Assembly: GCF_000337495.1 (NCBI RefSeq)
Contig: NZ_AOIS01000067.1
Span: forward strand, 1 to 64,000
Length of the DNA: 64,000 bases
Direction of reading: 5' to 3'
Source: Haloterrigena salina JCM 13891
GTDB taxonomy: Archaea; Halobacteriota; Halobacteria; Halobacteriales; Natrialbaceae
Each line of letters opens with the position of its first letter. The first letter of the stretch is position 1. Made by a program: the position numbers and the translations under genes. Below the pieces are notes generated by a model. It made no database searches, was not told where the DNA came from, and was given only the letters and a program-made list of their open reading frames with translations. Shown one piece after another: positions 24,793-34,518 of the stretch.

Positions 24793-25515
24793 ATGATCGA
24801 TCTCGATATCGATATGCGCCAGTACGACTGCCCGTTCATCGACACGACCGACGATGTCGAGATCGCCTTCTCGGCCGTCCAGTGGCAACTGGACACCGAC
24901 GACGAGCAACTCGAGACCCGACTCATCGCGCGGGGGGAGTCGACGGGCGCCCTCGAGGACGGCCTCCACGCGCTGCGGGACCACCCGAACATGCGCGAGT
25001 GTTACATCCTCTCGAAGCGCGAGAACGTCGCCGAGATCGGCACGACGATCGAGGAGACCAACGCGATGCGGACGATCCAGCGCAACGGCGGCTACATCAC
25101 CGGCCCCTTCCACATCGAGGACGGCCACGAACGGTGGCACGTCGGTTTCGACGACGACGCCGACGAGGATCACGCGTTAGCCGAACTCGAGTGCCACAAC
25201 GACTACACCGTCGCGGACCGCGACCAGTTCGGCCCGACGGAACTGTTCGACCTCCTCGAGAATTCCGACAGCGCGCTCCGCCTGCTCGAGGGCTGTCGGT
25301 CGCTGACCGACACCGAACGCGAGACCTTCGAGACGGCTGCCCGGGAAGGCTACTACGAGACGCCACGGGCGACGACCCTCGAGGAACTCTCGAACCACTT
25401 CGACGTCTCGAAGACGGCCGTCTCGATGAACCTCCGCCGGAGCGAACGCAAGGTCCTGCAGGCGGCGCTGTCGGCGCTCGAGAACATGGACGAGATGGTG
25501 ACGCAGACGCGCTGA
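24793..25515 (+). CDS. Bat-type helix-turn-helix transcriptional regulator
   Basis: A 240-residue regulator of the bacterio-opsin-activator HTH-10 class. The N-terminal 170 residues form the effector-like domain and the C-terminal 60 hold the HTH: LTDTERETFETAAREGYYETPR, then TTLEELSNHFDVSKTAVSMNLRR. The ATG at 24793 follows a TATA box at leaderless distance; an upstream ATG would lie inside that box. It is divergent from the SDR/acyl-CoA synthetase operon with a 181-bp shared region and is the obvious candidate to regulate it. Confidence 0.85.
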   Translation: MIDLDIDMRQYDCPFIDTTDDVEIAFSAVQWQLDTDDEQLETRLIARGESTGALEDGLHALRDHPNMRECYILSKRENVAEIGTTIEETNAMRTIQRNGGYITGPFHIEDGHERWHVGFDDDADEDHALAELECHNDYTVADRDQFGPTELFDLLENSDSALRLLEGCRSLTDTERETFETAAREGYYETPRATTLEELSNHFDVSKTAVSMNLRRSERKVLQAALSALENMDEMVTQTR

Positions 25516-25608
25516 CTCCGGTCCGCCGAACGTCGGTCGCGGGAGTGCAACGCGGGTGCGGCGATGACCGTCGGTCGCGAGAGATTCGACGATCGACTTC
25601 CGCTCCGT

Positions 25609-26508
25609 TCAGGCCTCGAGGATGTCGTCGTCTTCGTCCTCGGGAACGACCAGCGAGCCGTCGAGGACCGTCACGCCGCGACCGCCGACGCGGACGTCCT
25701 CGCCGATCCGAACGCGGACCTGCCCGGGCCGGTCGACGTAGTGGCCCTGCTCGAGGCGCAGTTCCTCCGGGAAGTCGTCGTCGAACGCGCCGAAGCGGTC
25801 GAGGTAGGCGCCGACGGCGCCGCTGGCGGTGCCGGTGACGGGGTCCTCGGGCACGCCGGCCCCGGGCGCGAACATTCGGCCGTGCAGGGTCGATTCCCGA
25901 CCGAGCGCGTCGAAAGTAAAGCAGTAGACGCCGGTCGCGTCCACGTCTTCCGTCAGCTCCTCGATCGCCCGCATATCGGGCTCGGCGCTCCCGAGGTCCG
26001 AGAGGTACGTGATCGGCGCGATCAGGAAGGGGAGGCCGGTCGAGGAGACCGCCAGCGGGATGTCGTCGCTCGCCCCCTCGAGGGCGGCCGCGTCGACGCC
26101 CAGCGCGTCGGCGACCCGGTCGTAGCCGACGTCGACCTCGCGGATACGGGGCTCGTCCTGGGTCATCCAGACCGTCCCGTCCGCGTCGACCTCGATCTCG
26201 AGTTCCCCGACGTTCGTCTCGAGCGCGTAGGTACCGGCCTCGAGGCCCTCGTCGCGGAGGTGGGCGAACGAGCCGATCGTCGCGTGGCCACAGAGGTCGA
26301 CCTCCTGGGTCGGCGTGAAGTAGCGAATCCGGTGGTCGGCCGCGTCGCTCGAGCGGAGAAACGCCGTCTCGCTGACGGCCAGTTCGGCGGCGATCGACTG
26401 CATCTGGTCGTCCGAGAGCCCGTCCGCGTCGGGGACGACGCCGGCCGGGTTCCCGGCCAGCGGCTCGTCCGTGAAGGCGTCGACCTGCAGGGTCCGAATC
26501 GTGTCCAT
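25609..26508 (-). CDS. PhzF-family isomerase-like protein
   Basis: A 299-residue PhzF/diaminopimelate-epimerase-fold protein. It starts MDTIRTLQVDAFTDEPLAGNPAGVV, the typical opening. The SETAFL segment carries the family's catalytic Glu, VDLCGHATIG matches the first signature, and EDPVTGTASGAVGAYL the second. Such proteins isomerise small carboxylated substrates, but most members have no known role. The longer N-terminal reading frame is Arg-rich and overlaps the upstream gene, so I chose the ATG at 26508, which is 26 bp after the hydrolase stop. Confidence 0.88.
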   Translation of the reverse strand: MDTIRTLQVDAFTDEPLAGNPAGVVPDADGLSDDQMQSIAAELAVSETAFLRSSDAADHRIRYFTPTQEVDLCGHATIGSFAHLRDEGLEAGTYALETNVGELEIEVDADGTVWMTQDEPRIREVDVGYDRVADALGVDAAALEGASDDIPLAVSSTGLPFLIAPITYLSDLGSAEPDMRAIEELTEDVDATGVYCFTFDALGRESTLHGRMFAPGAGVPEDPVTGTASGAVGAYLDRFGAFDDDFPEELRLEQGHYVDRPGQVRVRIGEDVRVGGRGVTVLDGSLVVPEDEDDDILEA

Positions 26509-26534
26509 ACGATGGCGGTCGGACGAGGGACGTA

Positions 26535-28043
26535 TCAATCCTCGGTCGTCGGAGTCCCGACTCGACGCGGGGTCGCTCGAGCGTTCGCCGCCGTCCCGGA
26601 GCCGATCTCGGTCTCGATCCCGTCGATCCAGGCGACGAGGTCGTCGATCACCGCCTCCTCGACGTTGTTGCGCACCATCGTCTCGTAGGGAACGGACGGC
26701 CCCTCGCCCGACATGAACAGGTGGTCGAGTCCGTCGTAGCTCTCGAAGGTCGTCGCCGGCCGGTCCTCGAGTTCGGCGCGCCACAGCTCGAAGTCGTCCT
26801 CGGGCGAGACCTGGAAGTCGCGACGGCCCTGCAGGAAGCGGAGGGGGACGTCGACGTCACGAGCCGTGTCGACGTGATCGTAGTCCTCGAGGCTCCGCCA
26901 GAGCGCGCCGGGATACTCGGCGACGACTTCGTCGGCCTGATACTCGCCGTTGCGGATGCGTTCGGCGTCTTCTCGCATCCGCTCGTACTGCTTGCTCAAT
27001 TGCGCCCACTCGTGCTCGCCGACGGAGAGCCGGTGTTCGTACTGCTCGAGGAAGACGTCGTACAGCGGTCGCGCGGGCGCAGCCAGCCCGACGGCCCCGG
27101 CGAGGGACCCGTCCCGCGCGGCGATCCGGGGCGCGGCCATCCCGCCCAGGCTGTGGCCCGCGACGACGATTCGATCGGCGTCGACGCCGTCGATCGCGCG
27201 AAGCTCCTCGACGGCGACTAGCGCGTCGTCGACGATGGTTCGGTCGAGCGACCGATCCGCGAGGTCCGGAACGCAGCTGTAGGTCCGCTTGTCGTACCGG
27301 AGCACCGCGACGCCCCGGCTCGCGAGACCATCGGCCAGATCCCGGAACAGCTGGGTGCTGCCGTTCCGGTAGTTCTTGTCGGTCGGGGTCGAGCCGTGGA
27401 CGAGGACGACGCCGGGAACGTCGTCGCCGCCGGCTGCCTCCGTCGGGACGGTCGCGATGCCGTCGAGGTGACAGCCCTCGGCCGGAACGGTCACGGACTC
27501 CGCCGCGAACGAGTCGGGGTCGACGTACGTCGGCCGTTCGTACTCGACGGGGAAGTCGATCCCGACGACCTCGTCGGCGTCGTTGATCGCGACTAGCAGG
27601 CCGTCCTCGCCGCGCTCGAACGCCAGCCGCACGTCGATGACCGCGGCGTCGCCGAACGCCCGCGCCTGTCTCGCGACGAGGTCGTCGGCCTCGTCGGCCG
27701 CCGCGATCGCGTCGAGTTCGCCGTGAACGGCCGTGTACCCCATCCAGACCCGCTCGAGATTCCCGGCGGATATCGGACCGGCGGCGGGAGTCAGGTCGCT
27801 CGCCTCCTCGAACCGGTCCGCCGCCAGTTCCTCGACGAACTGCCGTGCGAACGCTGCTGGCGTTTCCGGGGACGAATCGTCCGTTTCCTCGGCCTCGGGT
27901 TCGTCGGGCGATTCGTTCTCGTCGGTCGATTCCTCGCTGTCCGGTTCCCTCTCCTCGTCCAGTAAATCCGAACAGCCGGCCAGCGCGGTGACCGTTGTCG
28001 CCGAGACCGCCGACAGTAGCTGCCGTCGCCCCAATCCTGTCAT
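26535..28043 (-). CDS. Tat lipoprotein alpha/beta hydrolase with N-terminal DUF3887-like domain
   Basis: A 502-residue surface hydrolase. It has a Tat motif (GRRQLLSAVS), lipobox AGC with Cys24, then an acidic linker of about 40 residues. Residues about 65-165 resemble the DUF3887 domain often joined to esterases, and the remainder is an alpha/beta hydrolase with nucleophile elbow GHSLGG, oxyanion region VLVHGSTPTDK and a C-terminal GLDHLF histidine. It is probably an esterase or peptidase acting outside the membrane. ATG 28043 follows an AT-rich box; the longer frame reads through that promoter. It may be co-transcribed with the PhzF gene. Confidence 0.85.
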   Translation of the reverse strand: MTGLGRRQLLSAVSATTVTALAGCSDLLDEEREPDSEESTDENESPDEPEAEETDDSSPETPAAFARQFVEELAADRFEEASDLTPAAGPISAGNLERVWMGYTAVHGELDAIAAADEADDLVARQARAFGDAAVIDVRLAFERGEDGLLVAINDADEVVGIDFPVEYERPTYVDPDSFAAESVTVPAEGCHLDGIATVPTEAAGGDDVPGVVLVHGSTPTDKNYRNGSTQLFRDLADGLASRGVAVLRYDKRTYSCVPDLADRSLDRTIVDDALVAVEELRAIDGVDADRIVVAGHSLGGMAAPRIAARDGSLAGAVGLAAPARPLYDVFLEQYEHRLSVGEHEWAQLSKQYERMREDAERIRNGEYQADEVVAEYPGALWRSLEDYDHVDTARDVDVPLRFLQGRRDFQVSPEDDFELWRAELEDRPATTFESYDGLDHLFMSGEGPSVPYETMVRNNVEEAVIDDLVAWIDGIETEIGSGTAANARATPRRVGTPTTED

Positions 28044-28066
28044 ATATAATGTTATCACAGAAAATG

Positions 28067-28076
28067 AATTAATAAA
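28067..28076 (-). promoter_or_regulatory. TATA box for the lipoprotein hydrolase
   Basis: On the minus strand tttattaatt lies 24-33 nt before the ATG at 28043, in an AT-rich stretch. It supports a leaderless start there. Confidence 0.55.
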
Positions 28077-28137
28077 TGTAATTACTTCCTGGTTAGGATT
28101 CGGCATCCGGTCCCCGCCCTCGCCGTCCGATGTCGAC

Positions 28138-29580
28138 TCAGTCGTCGCCCGGCTGCTCGACCCGCTCGCCGTCGTCGACCGTCGGTAACTCGCCGGACTC
28201 GTGGGTCCCCACGGGCGGTCGGTTGACCTCGGCGGCCGGCGAGGCCTCGAGGTCGGTGCCGCCGTCCTCGTCGCTCGTCAGCGACTCCATCTCCCCGCCC
28301 TCACGGGCGTCCTGATCGATCCGCATCGAGCAGAACTCGACGCCGCACATCGAGCAGAAGCGGGCCTCCTTGTAGTTGTCGCCGGGCAGCGTCTGATCGT
28401 GGTAGTCGCGGGCGCGGTCGGGATCGAGCGCGAGGCCGAACTGCTCGCGCCAGTCGAACTCGTAGCGGGCTTCAGAGAGGGCGTCGTCCCAGTCGCGCGC
28501 GCCGGGTCGCTCGTTGCCGACGTCGCCCGCGTGGGCCGCGATTCGGTAGGCCGCGAGGCCGTCGCGGACGTCCTCCTCGTCGGGCAGACCGAGGTGCTCT
28601 TTGGGCGTGACGTAACAGAGCATCGCAGCGCCGGCCTGGGCCGCCATCGCGGCGCCGATGGCGCTCGTGATGTGGTCGTAGCCCGGCGCGACGTCGGTCA
28701 CCAGCGGGCCGAGGACGTAGAAGGGAGCGCCGTCGCAGACATCCTGTTGGCGCTCGACGTTCTCGGCGACCTTGTGCATCGGGACATGACCCGGCCCCTC
28801 GACCATTACCTGGACGTCGTACTTCCAGGCGCGGCGGGTGAGTTCGCCCAGCGTGTCGAGTTCGGCGTACTGGGCCTCGTCGCAGGCGTCGGCCAGACAG
28901 CCCGGCCGGAGGCTGTCGCCGAGGCTGAAGGTGACGTCGTGTTCGGCGAAGATCTCGCAGATCTCGTCGTACACCTGAAAGAGCGGGTTCTGCTCGCCGT
29001 GGGCCTCCATCCACGAGGCCATGATCGACCCGCCCCGCGAGACGATCCCCGTCTTGCGGCCGTCGGTCAGCGGCAGGTGTTCGGCGAGGATGCCGGCGTG
29101 GATCGTCATGTAGTCGACGCCCTGCTCGGCCTGTTTCTCGATGACCTCGAGCAGCAGGTCTGTCGTCAGTTCCTCGGGACCGCCGGCTCGCTTGACGGCT
29201 TCGTACAGCGGCACCGTTCCGAGGGGCACCGGCGAGTGTTCGACGTGGGTCTCGCGAATCTCGTCTAAGTCGCTCCCGGTGCCGAGGTCCATCACCGTAT
29301 CCGCGCCGTAGTGGACCGCGGTATGGAGCTTCTCGAGTTCCGTCTCGAGGTCGCTGGTCTCCTCGCTGTTGCCGATGTTCGCGTTGACCTTCGTCGCGAA
29401 CTCGCGGCCGATGATCATCGGGTCGAGCGACTCGTGGTTGATGTTCGCCGGGATCACTGCCTGTCCGTCGGCGACCTGCTTCCGGACGAACTCCGGGTCC
29501 CGGTTCTCGCGCTCGGCGACTCGCTCCATCGCGTCGGTGACCGTCCCCTCGCGGGCGGCTTCGATCTGGGTTCGCGCCAT
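28138..29580 (-). CDS. thiC: Phosphomethylpyrimidine synthase ThiC
   Basis: A 480-residue radical SAM enzyme of thiamine synthesis. It rearranges 5-aminoimidazole ribotide into hydroxymethylpyrimidine phosphate. The C-terminal cluster motif [12 protein letters not shown] supplies the three cysteines of the [4Fe-4S] cluster, and the barrel shows [24 protein letters not shown] and [10 protein letters not shown]. After the cluster there is a hydrophilic haloarchaeal tail of about 50 residues. No TPP riboswitch can be seen upstream; the promoter is a plain TATA box. It is a single-gene unit. Confidence 0.97.
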   Translation of the reverse strand: MARTQIEAAREGTVTDAMERVAERENRDPEFVRKQVADGQAVIPANINHESLDPMIIGREFATKVNANIGNSEETSDLETELEKLHTAVHYGADTVMDLGTGSDLDEIRETHVEHSPVPLGTVPLYEAVKRAGGPEELTTDLLLEVIEKQAEQGVDYMTIHAGILAEHLPLTDGRKTGIVSRGGSIMASWMEAHGEQNPLFQVYDEICEIFAEHDVTFSLGDSLRPGCLADACDEAQYAELDTLGELTRRAWKYDVQVMVEGPGHVPMHKVAENVERQQDVCDGAPFYVLGPLVTDVAPGYDHITSAIGAAMAAQAGAAMLCYVTPKEHLGLPDEEDVRDGLAAYRIAAHAGDVGNERPGARDWDDALSEARYEFDWREQFGLALDPDRARDYHDQTLPGDNYKEARFCSMCGVEFCSMRIDQDAREGGEMESLTSDEDGGTDLEASPAAEVNRPPVGTHESGELPTVDDGERVEQPGDD

Positions 29581-29602
29581 CGATAACTAGGTTGTATCAT
29601 CG

Positions 29603-29612
29603 AGTTATATAG
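29603..29612 (-). promoter_or_regulatory. TATA box for thiC
   Basis: On the minus strand ctatataact lies 23-32 nt before the ATG at 29580, the standard leaderless spacing. This leaves no room for a riboswitch in the transcript. Confidence 0.65.
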
Positions 29613-29806
29613 CGCTTGCGCTGGGAACGTTCGTTCGAACGCAACCCGTGAGGCGACGGGAGTCGCCGTCCGGCACGATACGAGGGACTCCCTGCCGCTA
29701 CGTCGGCCATTCGTCCGACCGATCGCAGCAGTCCGAAAAGCTAACTGTCAGATAGCGACGCTGAGATGGCGATGAACGATAGTTACGGTTAGTTCGGATT
29801 CACGTG

Positions 29807-29818
29807 GTTTTTTATAGT
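29807..29818 (+). promoter_or_regulatory. TATA box for the HalOD1 gene
   Basis: ttttttatagta lies 30-41 nt before the ATG at 29848. The rest of the 29613-29806 intergenic DNA shows no other feature. Confidence 0.55.
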
Positions 29819-29847
29819 ATGATGTTGGCTTCTCGCCAAGGCAATTC

Positions 29848-30141
29848 ATGGCGACGGAACACCATCGGAACGATATCGGGGGGAACAGTTCGACGAACGA
29901 GCAGACGTACGTCTTCTCGCCAGAGAAGGCGCCGTCGCTCGCCGTGGTCGATGCCGTCGCATCCGCGTCGGAAACCGACCCCACGGCGCTCCCGCCGCTG
30001 TACGACGCGATCGAACCCGACGCGCTCGACGCGGCGTTCGAGTCGGCACAACCGGGGTCGACGCGGCGCGTTTCGTTTTCCTACAACGGGTTCGACGTTA
30101 CCGTCGACGGCGGGCGGGCCGTCACGGTCTCCCTCGAGTAA
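29848..30141 (+). CDS. HalOD1 output domain protein
   Basis: A 97-residue protein consisting of a single HalOD1 domain, a haloarchaea-specific putative output domain often linked to two-component systems. Signature pieces are SLAVVDAVASASETDPTALP, PLYDAIEPDALDAAFES and the C-terminal strands FSYNGFDVTVDGG. The protein is acidic and has no membrane segment. It stands alone, between thiC and a phosphoribosyltransferase. Its partner is unknown. Confidence 0.8.
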   Translation: MATEHHRNDIGGNSSTNEQTYVFSPEKAPSLAVVDAVASASETDPTALPPLYDAIEPDALDAAFESAQPGSTRRVSFSYNGFDVTVDGGRAVTVSLE

Positions 30142-30263
30142 TCGGCCGACTAGCGGTCCGTCCGGGGGGAAACGGTTCTCGAGGCGCATGCTAACGACCG
30201 GCGCGAATCGTCCGAATACGCATCGTTTAAGCGGCGTTGATCCGTGGTACGTCCTGAAACACG

Positions 30264-30962
30264 ATGTCCGACTTACCGGACGACTTCGACTGTACGATCA
30301 CTACCTGGGAGTACATCTACGGCCTCTGTCGTGACGTCAGCGACGAGGTCCGCGACGACGAGTTCGACCCGGATGTCGTCGTCGCGCTGGCCCGGGGCGG
30401 CTGGTTCGCGGGTCGGTGTCTCTGTGATTTCCTCGGACTGGACGATCTGACGAGCCTGAAGATGGAACACTACGTCGGGGCCGCCGAGAAGAGCGACGAG
30501 CCGTCCGTTCGATACCCAATGCCCGAGGGCAGCGTCGAGGGGAAGGACGTGCTGATCATCGACGACATCGCCGACACCGGCGGGTCCATCGAACGCGCCT
30601 ACGAGTACGTCACCGACCGCGACGCCGGCGAGGTCCGCACGGCGACGCTGCAGTTGCTCGGCACCAGCGAGTACCAGCCCGACTACGTCGGCGAACACGT
30701 AGAGGAGTGGACCTGGATCGTCTACCCCTGGAACTTCATCGAGGACATGGTCGACCTCGTCTCCAGCGTCATGGAGCAGGCCGACCAGGAGTCGTTCACC
30801 CAGGAGGAGATCCGACACTATCTCGCCGAGTTCCACGGGATCGACCGCATCGAGATGGAGATCGCCCAACCCGACCGCATCCCCGAGGTGCTGACCGAGA
30901 TGGAGCGACGCGACGTCCTCGAGTCTGCCGGCCCGGGCGAGTGGACGCTGGCCGCCGACTGA
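30264..30962 (+). CDS. Predicted phosphoribosyltransferase (COG2236 type)
   Basis: A 232-residue type I phosphoribosyltransferase. The PRPP-binding loop DVLIIDDIADTGGSI is at about residues 95-109, and the early VVVALARGGWFAGR loop binds pyrophosphate. The C-terminal 70 residues are an acidic helical extension seen in haloarchaeal homologs. It probably salvages a purine base such as xanthine or guanine, but the hood residues that set specificity cannot be judged here. A TATA-like gtttaagc lies at 30224-30231. Confidence 0.87.
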   Translation: MSDLPDDFDCTITTWEYIYGLCRDVSDEVRDDEFDPDVVVALARGGWFAGRCLCDFLGLDDLTSLKMEHYVGAAEKSDEPSVRYPMPEGSVEGKDVLIIDDIADTGGSIERAYEYVTDRDAGEVRTATLQLLGTSEYQPDYVGEHVEEWTWIVYPWNFIEDMVDLVSSVMEQADQESFTQEEIRHYLAEFHGIDRIEMEIAQPDRIPEVLTEMERRDVLESAGPGEWTLAAD

Positions 30963-30980
30963 GCGAGCCGCCGACTCCGC

Positions 30981-31607
30981 CTACTTCTCGAGTCGCCCCG
31001 CGACGTACACCCAGCGTTCGTCCTCGCGGAGCGTCCCGGAGACCCCTCGCTCGTCGACGATTTCGAACCCCGTTTCGCGCAACTGCGTTCGCGTCGCCGC
31101 CGCGCCGGCCACGTGCCACTGCATTTCGACCCCGGTCTCGAGCCAGTCCGGGTTCTCGCCGCGCCACTCCTCTACCCCCTCGGAGACCAGCACCCGGCCG
31201 CCGGGTTGGAGGACCCGCGCGAACTCCTCGAGGACCGTTCGGTGCTCGTCGAGCGGCACGTGAATCAGGGAATGGAGGGCGGTCACGGCGTCGAAGACGC
31301 CGTCACGAACGGGCAAGTCCGTCAGGTCCCCCCGAACGAGCGACGCCGTCGGTGCGTTCGCCGCTGCTAGTTCGAGTTGCTCCCGAGAGAAATCGACGCC
31401 GACCGCCGCCGCGGCGCCGTCCTCGCTTCTCCGCCGCAGAACCGGCGTCCCACGTCCGCAGCCGGCGTCGAGAACCGTCGGCGACGCCGGCAGCGATTCG
31501 AAAAACGCCTCGAGGGCCGCCCGCTCGCGATCCGTCTCTGACCGTTCGGCGGCGTACGTTTCCGCCAGTTCGTCGTATCCTCGGCGGACGACGTCCTTGT
31601 CGACCAT
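30981..31607 (-). CDS. Class I SAM-dependent methyltransferase
   Basis: A 208-residue methyltransferase with motif I VLDAGCGRGTPVL (about residues 45-57), an acidic strand-2 end in GVDFSREQ, GDLTDLPV for motif II and LQPGGRVLVSEG for motif III. The N-terminus YDELAETYAAER is typical of UbiE/methyltransferase-11 enzymes. The substrate is unknown. It is convergent with the phosphoribosyltransferase, 18 bp between stops. Confidence 0.85.
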   Translation of the reverse strand: MVDKDVVRRGYDELAETYAAERSETDRERAALEAFFESLPASPTVLDAGCGRGTPVLRRRSEDGAAAAVGVDFSREQLELAAANAPTASLVRGDLTDLPVRDGVFDAVTALHSLIHVPLDEHRTVLEEFARVLQPGGRVLVSEGVEEWRGENPDWLETGVEMQWHVAGAAATRTQLRETGFEIVDERGVSGTLREDERWVYVAGRLEK

Positions 31608-31750
31608 CGATGAGAGATTCCGAGTCCTCCCTCTTCAATCGTCGTGCCGGACGCCGACGGACGCGTCACTCGTGGCTCCCGTGCCGCCGTTCGCTGCGGT
31701 CCCGAAACCGCGGCCGAGCGTCGATCGGCCGGTCGCGGATTCGACGCGGC

Positions 31751-31939
31751 TTACGCCCGTCGAAGCGCCGGCGGCACCTCGAGGGCGACGACCTCGTGTC
31801 GCGTCTCCCGCTGGTGGTCGGTGCCGATCGCCATCGCTTCGTCGCGGTCGTCGGCCGCGTGTTCGAACGAACAGCCCTCACACTGCACCAGGAACTGTTT
31901 CAGGCCGTCGGTCTCGGTCGGCTCCCTGTTCGTGAGCAT
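31751..31939 (-). CDS. Small hypothetical protein with one CxxC
   Basis: A 62-residue acidic protein that begins MLTNREPTETDGLKQFLVQCEGCSFEH and contains a single CxxC pair, which might bind a metal as a dimer. The Asp/Glu/His composition and the conserved-looking C-terminus (RHEVVALEVPPALRRA) suggest a real haloarchaeal gene. I chose the ATG at 31939; the longer frame to 32014 adds a basic segment. Function unknown. Confidence 0.5.
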   Translation of the reverse strand: MLTNREPTETDGLKQFLVQCEGCSFEHAADDRDEAMAIGTDHQRETRHEVVALEVPPALRRA

Positions 31940-32207
31940 ATTCACCTGTTCACCGCGTGATCGCTTGAGCCGTTTTCCAAAAGGGTTTGGCATACAGTCA
32001 CACTGGCTTGTCATCAGTAGTGGGAGGTTCGGTTCCCGTCCGCGAGCCTTCTTTCGGTTACCTAGTTACCGGTCGACGACAGATCACGACGGACGACGGT
32101 CGTCCCGACGCGACCGATGCGGCGTCGCCCGGCGCGAGCGCGGTCGCCGCCGCGAGACGCGTCGCGATGCGAAGGTAGATATCAATCGACTGTGACGTAG
32201 TCGCCGT

Positions 32208-32933
32208 ATGAAACGTGTCCTATCGAGTCTCGGTATCGGGGCCGCAACGGTCGATACGATCCTTCCGACGACGCTCACGGCGGGCGAAACCGTCGACGCG
32301 CGCGTCGACGTCACCGGCGGAAACGACACGCAGGAAGTCGACGGCATCTACTTCGCGCTCGAGACGCGCTACGAGACCGACGAGAGCGCGCGGACGGGGA
32401 CGATCGATTCGTTCCGCATCGCGGATCCGTTCACGATCGAACCCGACGAGGACAGGTCGTTCCCCGTGTCGATCGACGTCCCCTACCACACGCCCGTGAC
32501 GATGGGAAAGACGGAGGTCTGGCTCGACACCGGCCTCGACATCGACTGGGCCATCGATCCGGACGACACCGATTCCGTCGAGATCGAGCCGGATCCGCTA
32601 CGCCGGACGCTGTTCGACGCCGTCGAGTCGCTCGGATTCACGCTCCGGACTGCAAAGTGCGAGGCCAGCGAGTCGCTGTTCTCGAACCACCGGTTCGTCC
32701 AGGAGTTCGAGTTCGTCCCCCGATCGGGTCCGTTCGCCGGCGAACTCGACGAACTCGAGATCGTTCCGCTGCCGGAGGGCGAGGGCTTCGACCTGTTGAT
32801 CGAAGTCGACCGCCGCGGCGGCCTGCTGGCCGAACGCTTCGATGCCGACGAGAGCCACGAGCGCCTCTCGCTCGACGCGACGACGACCGGCCTCGGACGT
32901 CAACTGCGCTCGACGATCGAGCGCAACCTCTGA
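32208..32933 (+). CDS. Spo0M-family protein
   Basis: A 241-residue arrestin-like protein of the sporulation-control Spo0M family. It opens MKRVLSSLGIGAATVDTIL and continues with the family pattern of a beta-sandwich: TLTAGETVDARVDVTGG, FTIEPDEDRSFPVSIDVPYHTP and KTEVWLDTGLDIDWAIDP. In archaea its role is unknown. A TATA-like tagatatcaa at 32176-32185 precedes the ATG by 23-32 nt. Confidence 0.9.
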   Translation: MKRVLSSLGIGAATVDTILPTTLTAGETVDARVDVTGGNDTQEVDGIYFALETRYETDESARTGTIDSFRIADPFTIEPDEDRSFPVSIDVPYHTPVTMGKTEVWLDTGLDIDWAIDPDDTDSVEIEPDPLRRTLFDAVESLGFTLRTAKCEASESLFSNHRFVQEFEFVPRSGPFAGELDELEIVPLPEGEGFDLLIEVDRRGGLLAERFDADESHERLSLDATTTGLGRQLRSTIERNL

Positions 32934-32969
32934 GGCGTCCGGAGGGCCCAGCGCGAACCGCTCAGCCGC

Positions 32970-34415
32970 TCACTCGGCGTCGGTCGCTCGGCCCGTCCCG
33001 CCCGCCGCCTCACCCGGTTCGTCCTCGTCGATCAGCGATCCCTTCCACGTGCCCCGCGAGAACCACGCGACGGCGGCGATAGCGCCGACGATGTCGCCGG
33101 CGACGACGCCGGTCCAGATCCCCCGCGGCCCCCACTCGGCGACGAACAGCAGGGCGTAGGTCACGGGGACGCGGACGAGCCACAGGCCCAGCACGGAGAA
33201 GGCCAGCGCCGTCTTCGTGTTGCCGGCGCCGCGGAAAGCGCCCAGCACGACCTGCATGACGCCCATGAAGACGAAGCCGACCGCGGCGAACCGGAGGTAG
33301 GTGGAGCCGTAGGCGATCGTCTCCGCGCGCCCCGCCTCCTCGGCCGTCACGAACACCGAGACGAACGGTTCCGGGAAGAGCGCGGCCAGCAGCGCCGCGA
33401 CGGCCATGATCCCCGCGATGGTGCCGCCGGCGATCCGCGTCGCCCGCTCGGCGCGGTCGCCCTTCCCCGCGCCCAGGTTCTGGCCGACGATCGAGTCCGT
33501 CGCCTGCCCCATCCCCATCGCCGGCAGGAAGGCCAGCGAGATCAGCCGGTTGCCCAGCCCGTAGGCCGCGACGACCGCCGGCTGGAAGGTGACGACCATC
33601 GCCGTCATCGCGACCAGCGCCAGCGCCGACATCGACTGCTCTAAGGCCGTCGGGACGCCCAGACGGACGATTTCGGTGACGTACTCGAGTCGGGGCCGGA
33701 GGTGTTCCGGGCGGATCTCCGGGCCGACGTCGCCGAAGTACAGCAGGTAGAAGCCGATGGCCGTCGCCAGCCCCCGCGAGATGACGGTCGCGACGGCCGC
33801 GCCGGCGATCCCGAGGCTGGGCAGCGGCCCGACGCCGAAGATCAACAGCGGATCGATGACGAGGTTGAGCAGGACGCTGACGACCATCACCCGCATGGGC
33901 GCGCGGGTGTTGCCGTACCCCCGCATGAGCGCGGCGAAGACGAAGAAGCCGAACACGAAGGGAATTCCGAGGAAGAAGATCCGCAGGTAGTCGGCGGCCA
34001 GCGGGATGATCGCGGCCTGGGTTTCCGGGTCGGCGGGCAACGCGGCGAGCATCGAGTCCGTCGCGAGGAAGCCGATGAGGCCGAGCGCGACCGCGACGAG
34101 CGAGATAAACGAGATCGTCTGGCCGGCGATCAGACCGCCCTCGCCGCTCTCGGCGCCGGTGTGTTGGGCGAGCAGGATCGACCCCGCGGTCGTGAAGCCG
34201 CCGCCGACGGAGATCACCAGAAAGAGGAGCGGAAAGGCGAGGCTCACCGCGCCGACGGCGTCGGGCGAGAGCGCGCCGAGCCAGAAGGTGTCGCCGACGT
34301 TGTAGGTGACCTGCAGCAACTGGATGACCACGAGCGGCCACGCCAGTTCGAACATCGGCCGGACGAGCGACCCGTCGGTGAGGTTGCTCGCGTCCGGCTC
34401 CGGGCCGGAGGACAT
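32970..34415 (-). CDS. MATE-family efflux transporter
   Basis: A 481-residue twelve-helix transporter of the multidrug and toxin extrusion family, presumably cation-coupled. The two six-helix halves are recognisable: PMFELAWPLVVIQLLQVTYNVGDTFW (split here only by reading) opens the first, and RLGVPTALEQSMSALALVA opens the second, with GMGQATDSIVGQNLGA as the internal repeat. Related to, but distinct from, the MATE at 61540-62922. The substrate is unknown. Confidence 0.9.
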   Translation of the reverse strand: MSSGPEPDASNLTDGSLVRPMFELAWPLVVIQLLQVTYNVGDTFWLGALSPDAVGAVSLAFPLLFLVISVGGGFTTAGSILLAQHTGAESGEGGLIAGQTISFISLVAVALGLIGFLATDSMLAALPADPETQAAIIPLAADYLRIFFLGIPFVFGFFVFAALMRGYGNTRAPMRVMVVSVLLNLVIDPLLIFGVGPLPSLGIAGAAVATVISRGLATAIGFYLLYFGDVGPEIRPEHLRPRLEYVTEIVRLGVPTALEQSMSALALVAMTAMVVTFQPAVVAAYGLGNRLISLAFLPAMGMGQATDSIVGQNLGAGKGDRAERATRIAGGTIAGIMAVAALLAALFPEPFVSVFVTAEEAGRAETIAYGSTYLRFAAVGFVFMGVMQVVLGAFRGAGNTKTALAFSVLGLWLVRVPVTYALLFVAEWGPRGIWTGVVAGDIVGAIAAVAWFSRGTWKGSLIDEDEPGEAAGGTGRATDAE

Positions 34416-34518
34416 ACCTCACAACAACCTTCCGAGTTACTTTACCATTCGCGAGGTGTGATACCTTCGGGCACGATCCGCGTCGCCCCGTCGATCGCTA
34501 TCCTGTACCCGCTCTGAC

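Noticed and set aside
29581-29847. TPP riboswitch upstream of thiC
   Set aside because: No thi-box was found in the thiC direction; a lone ctgaga (29762-29767) is on the wrong strand. The TATA box at 29603-29612 leaves no leader.
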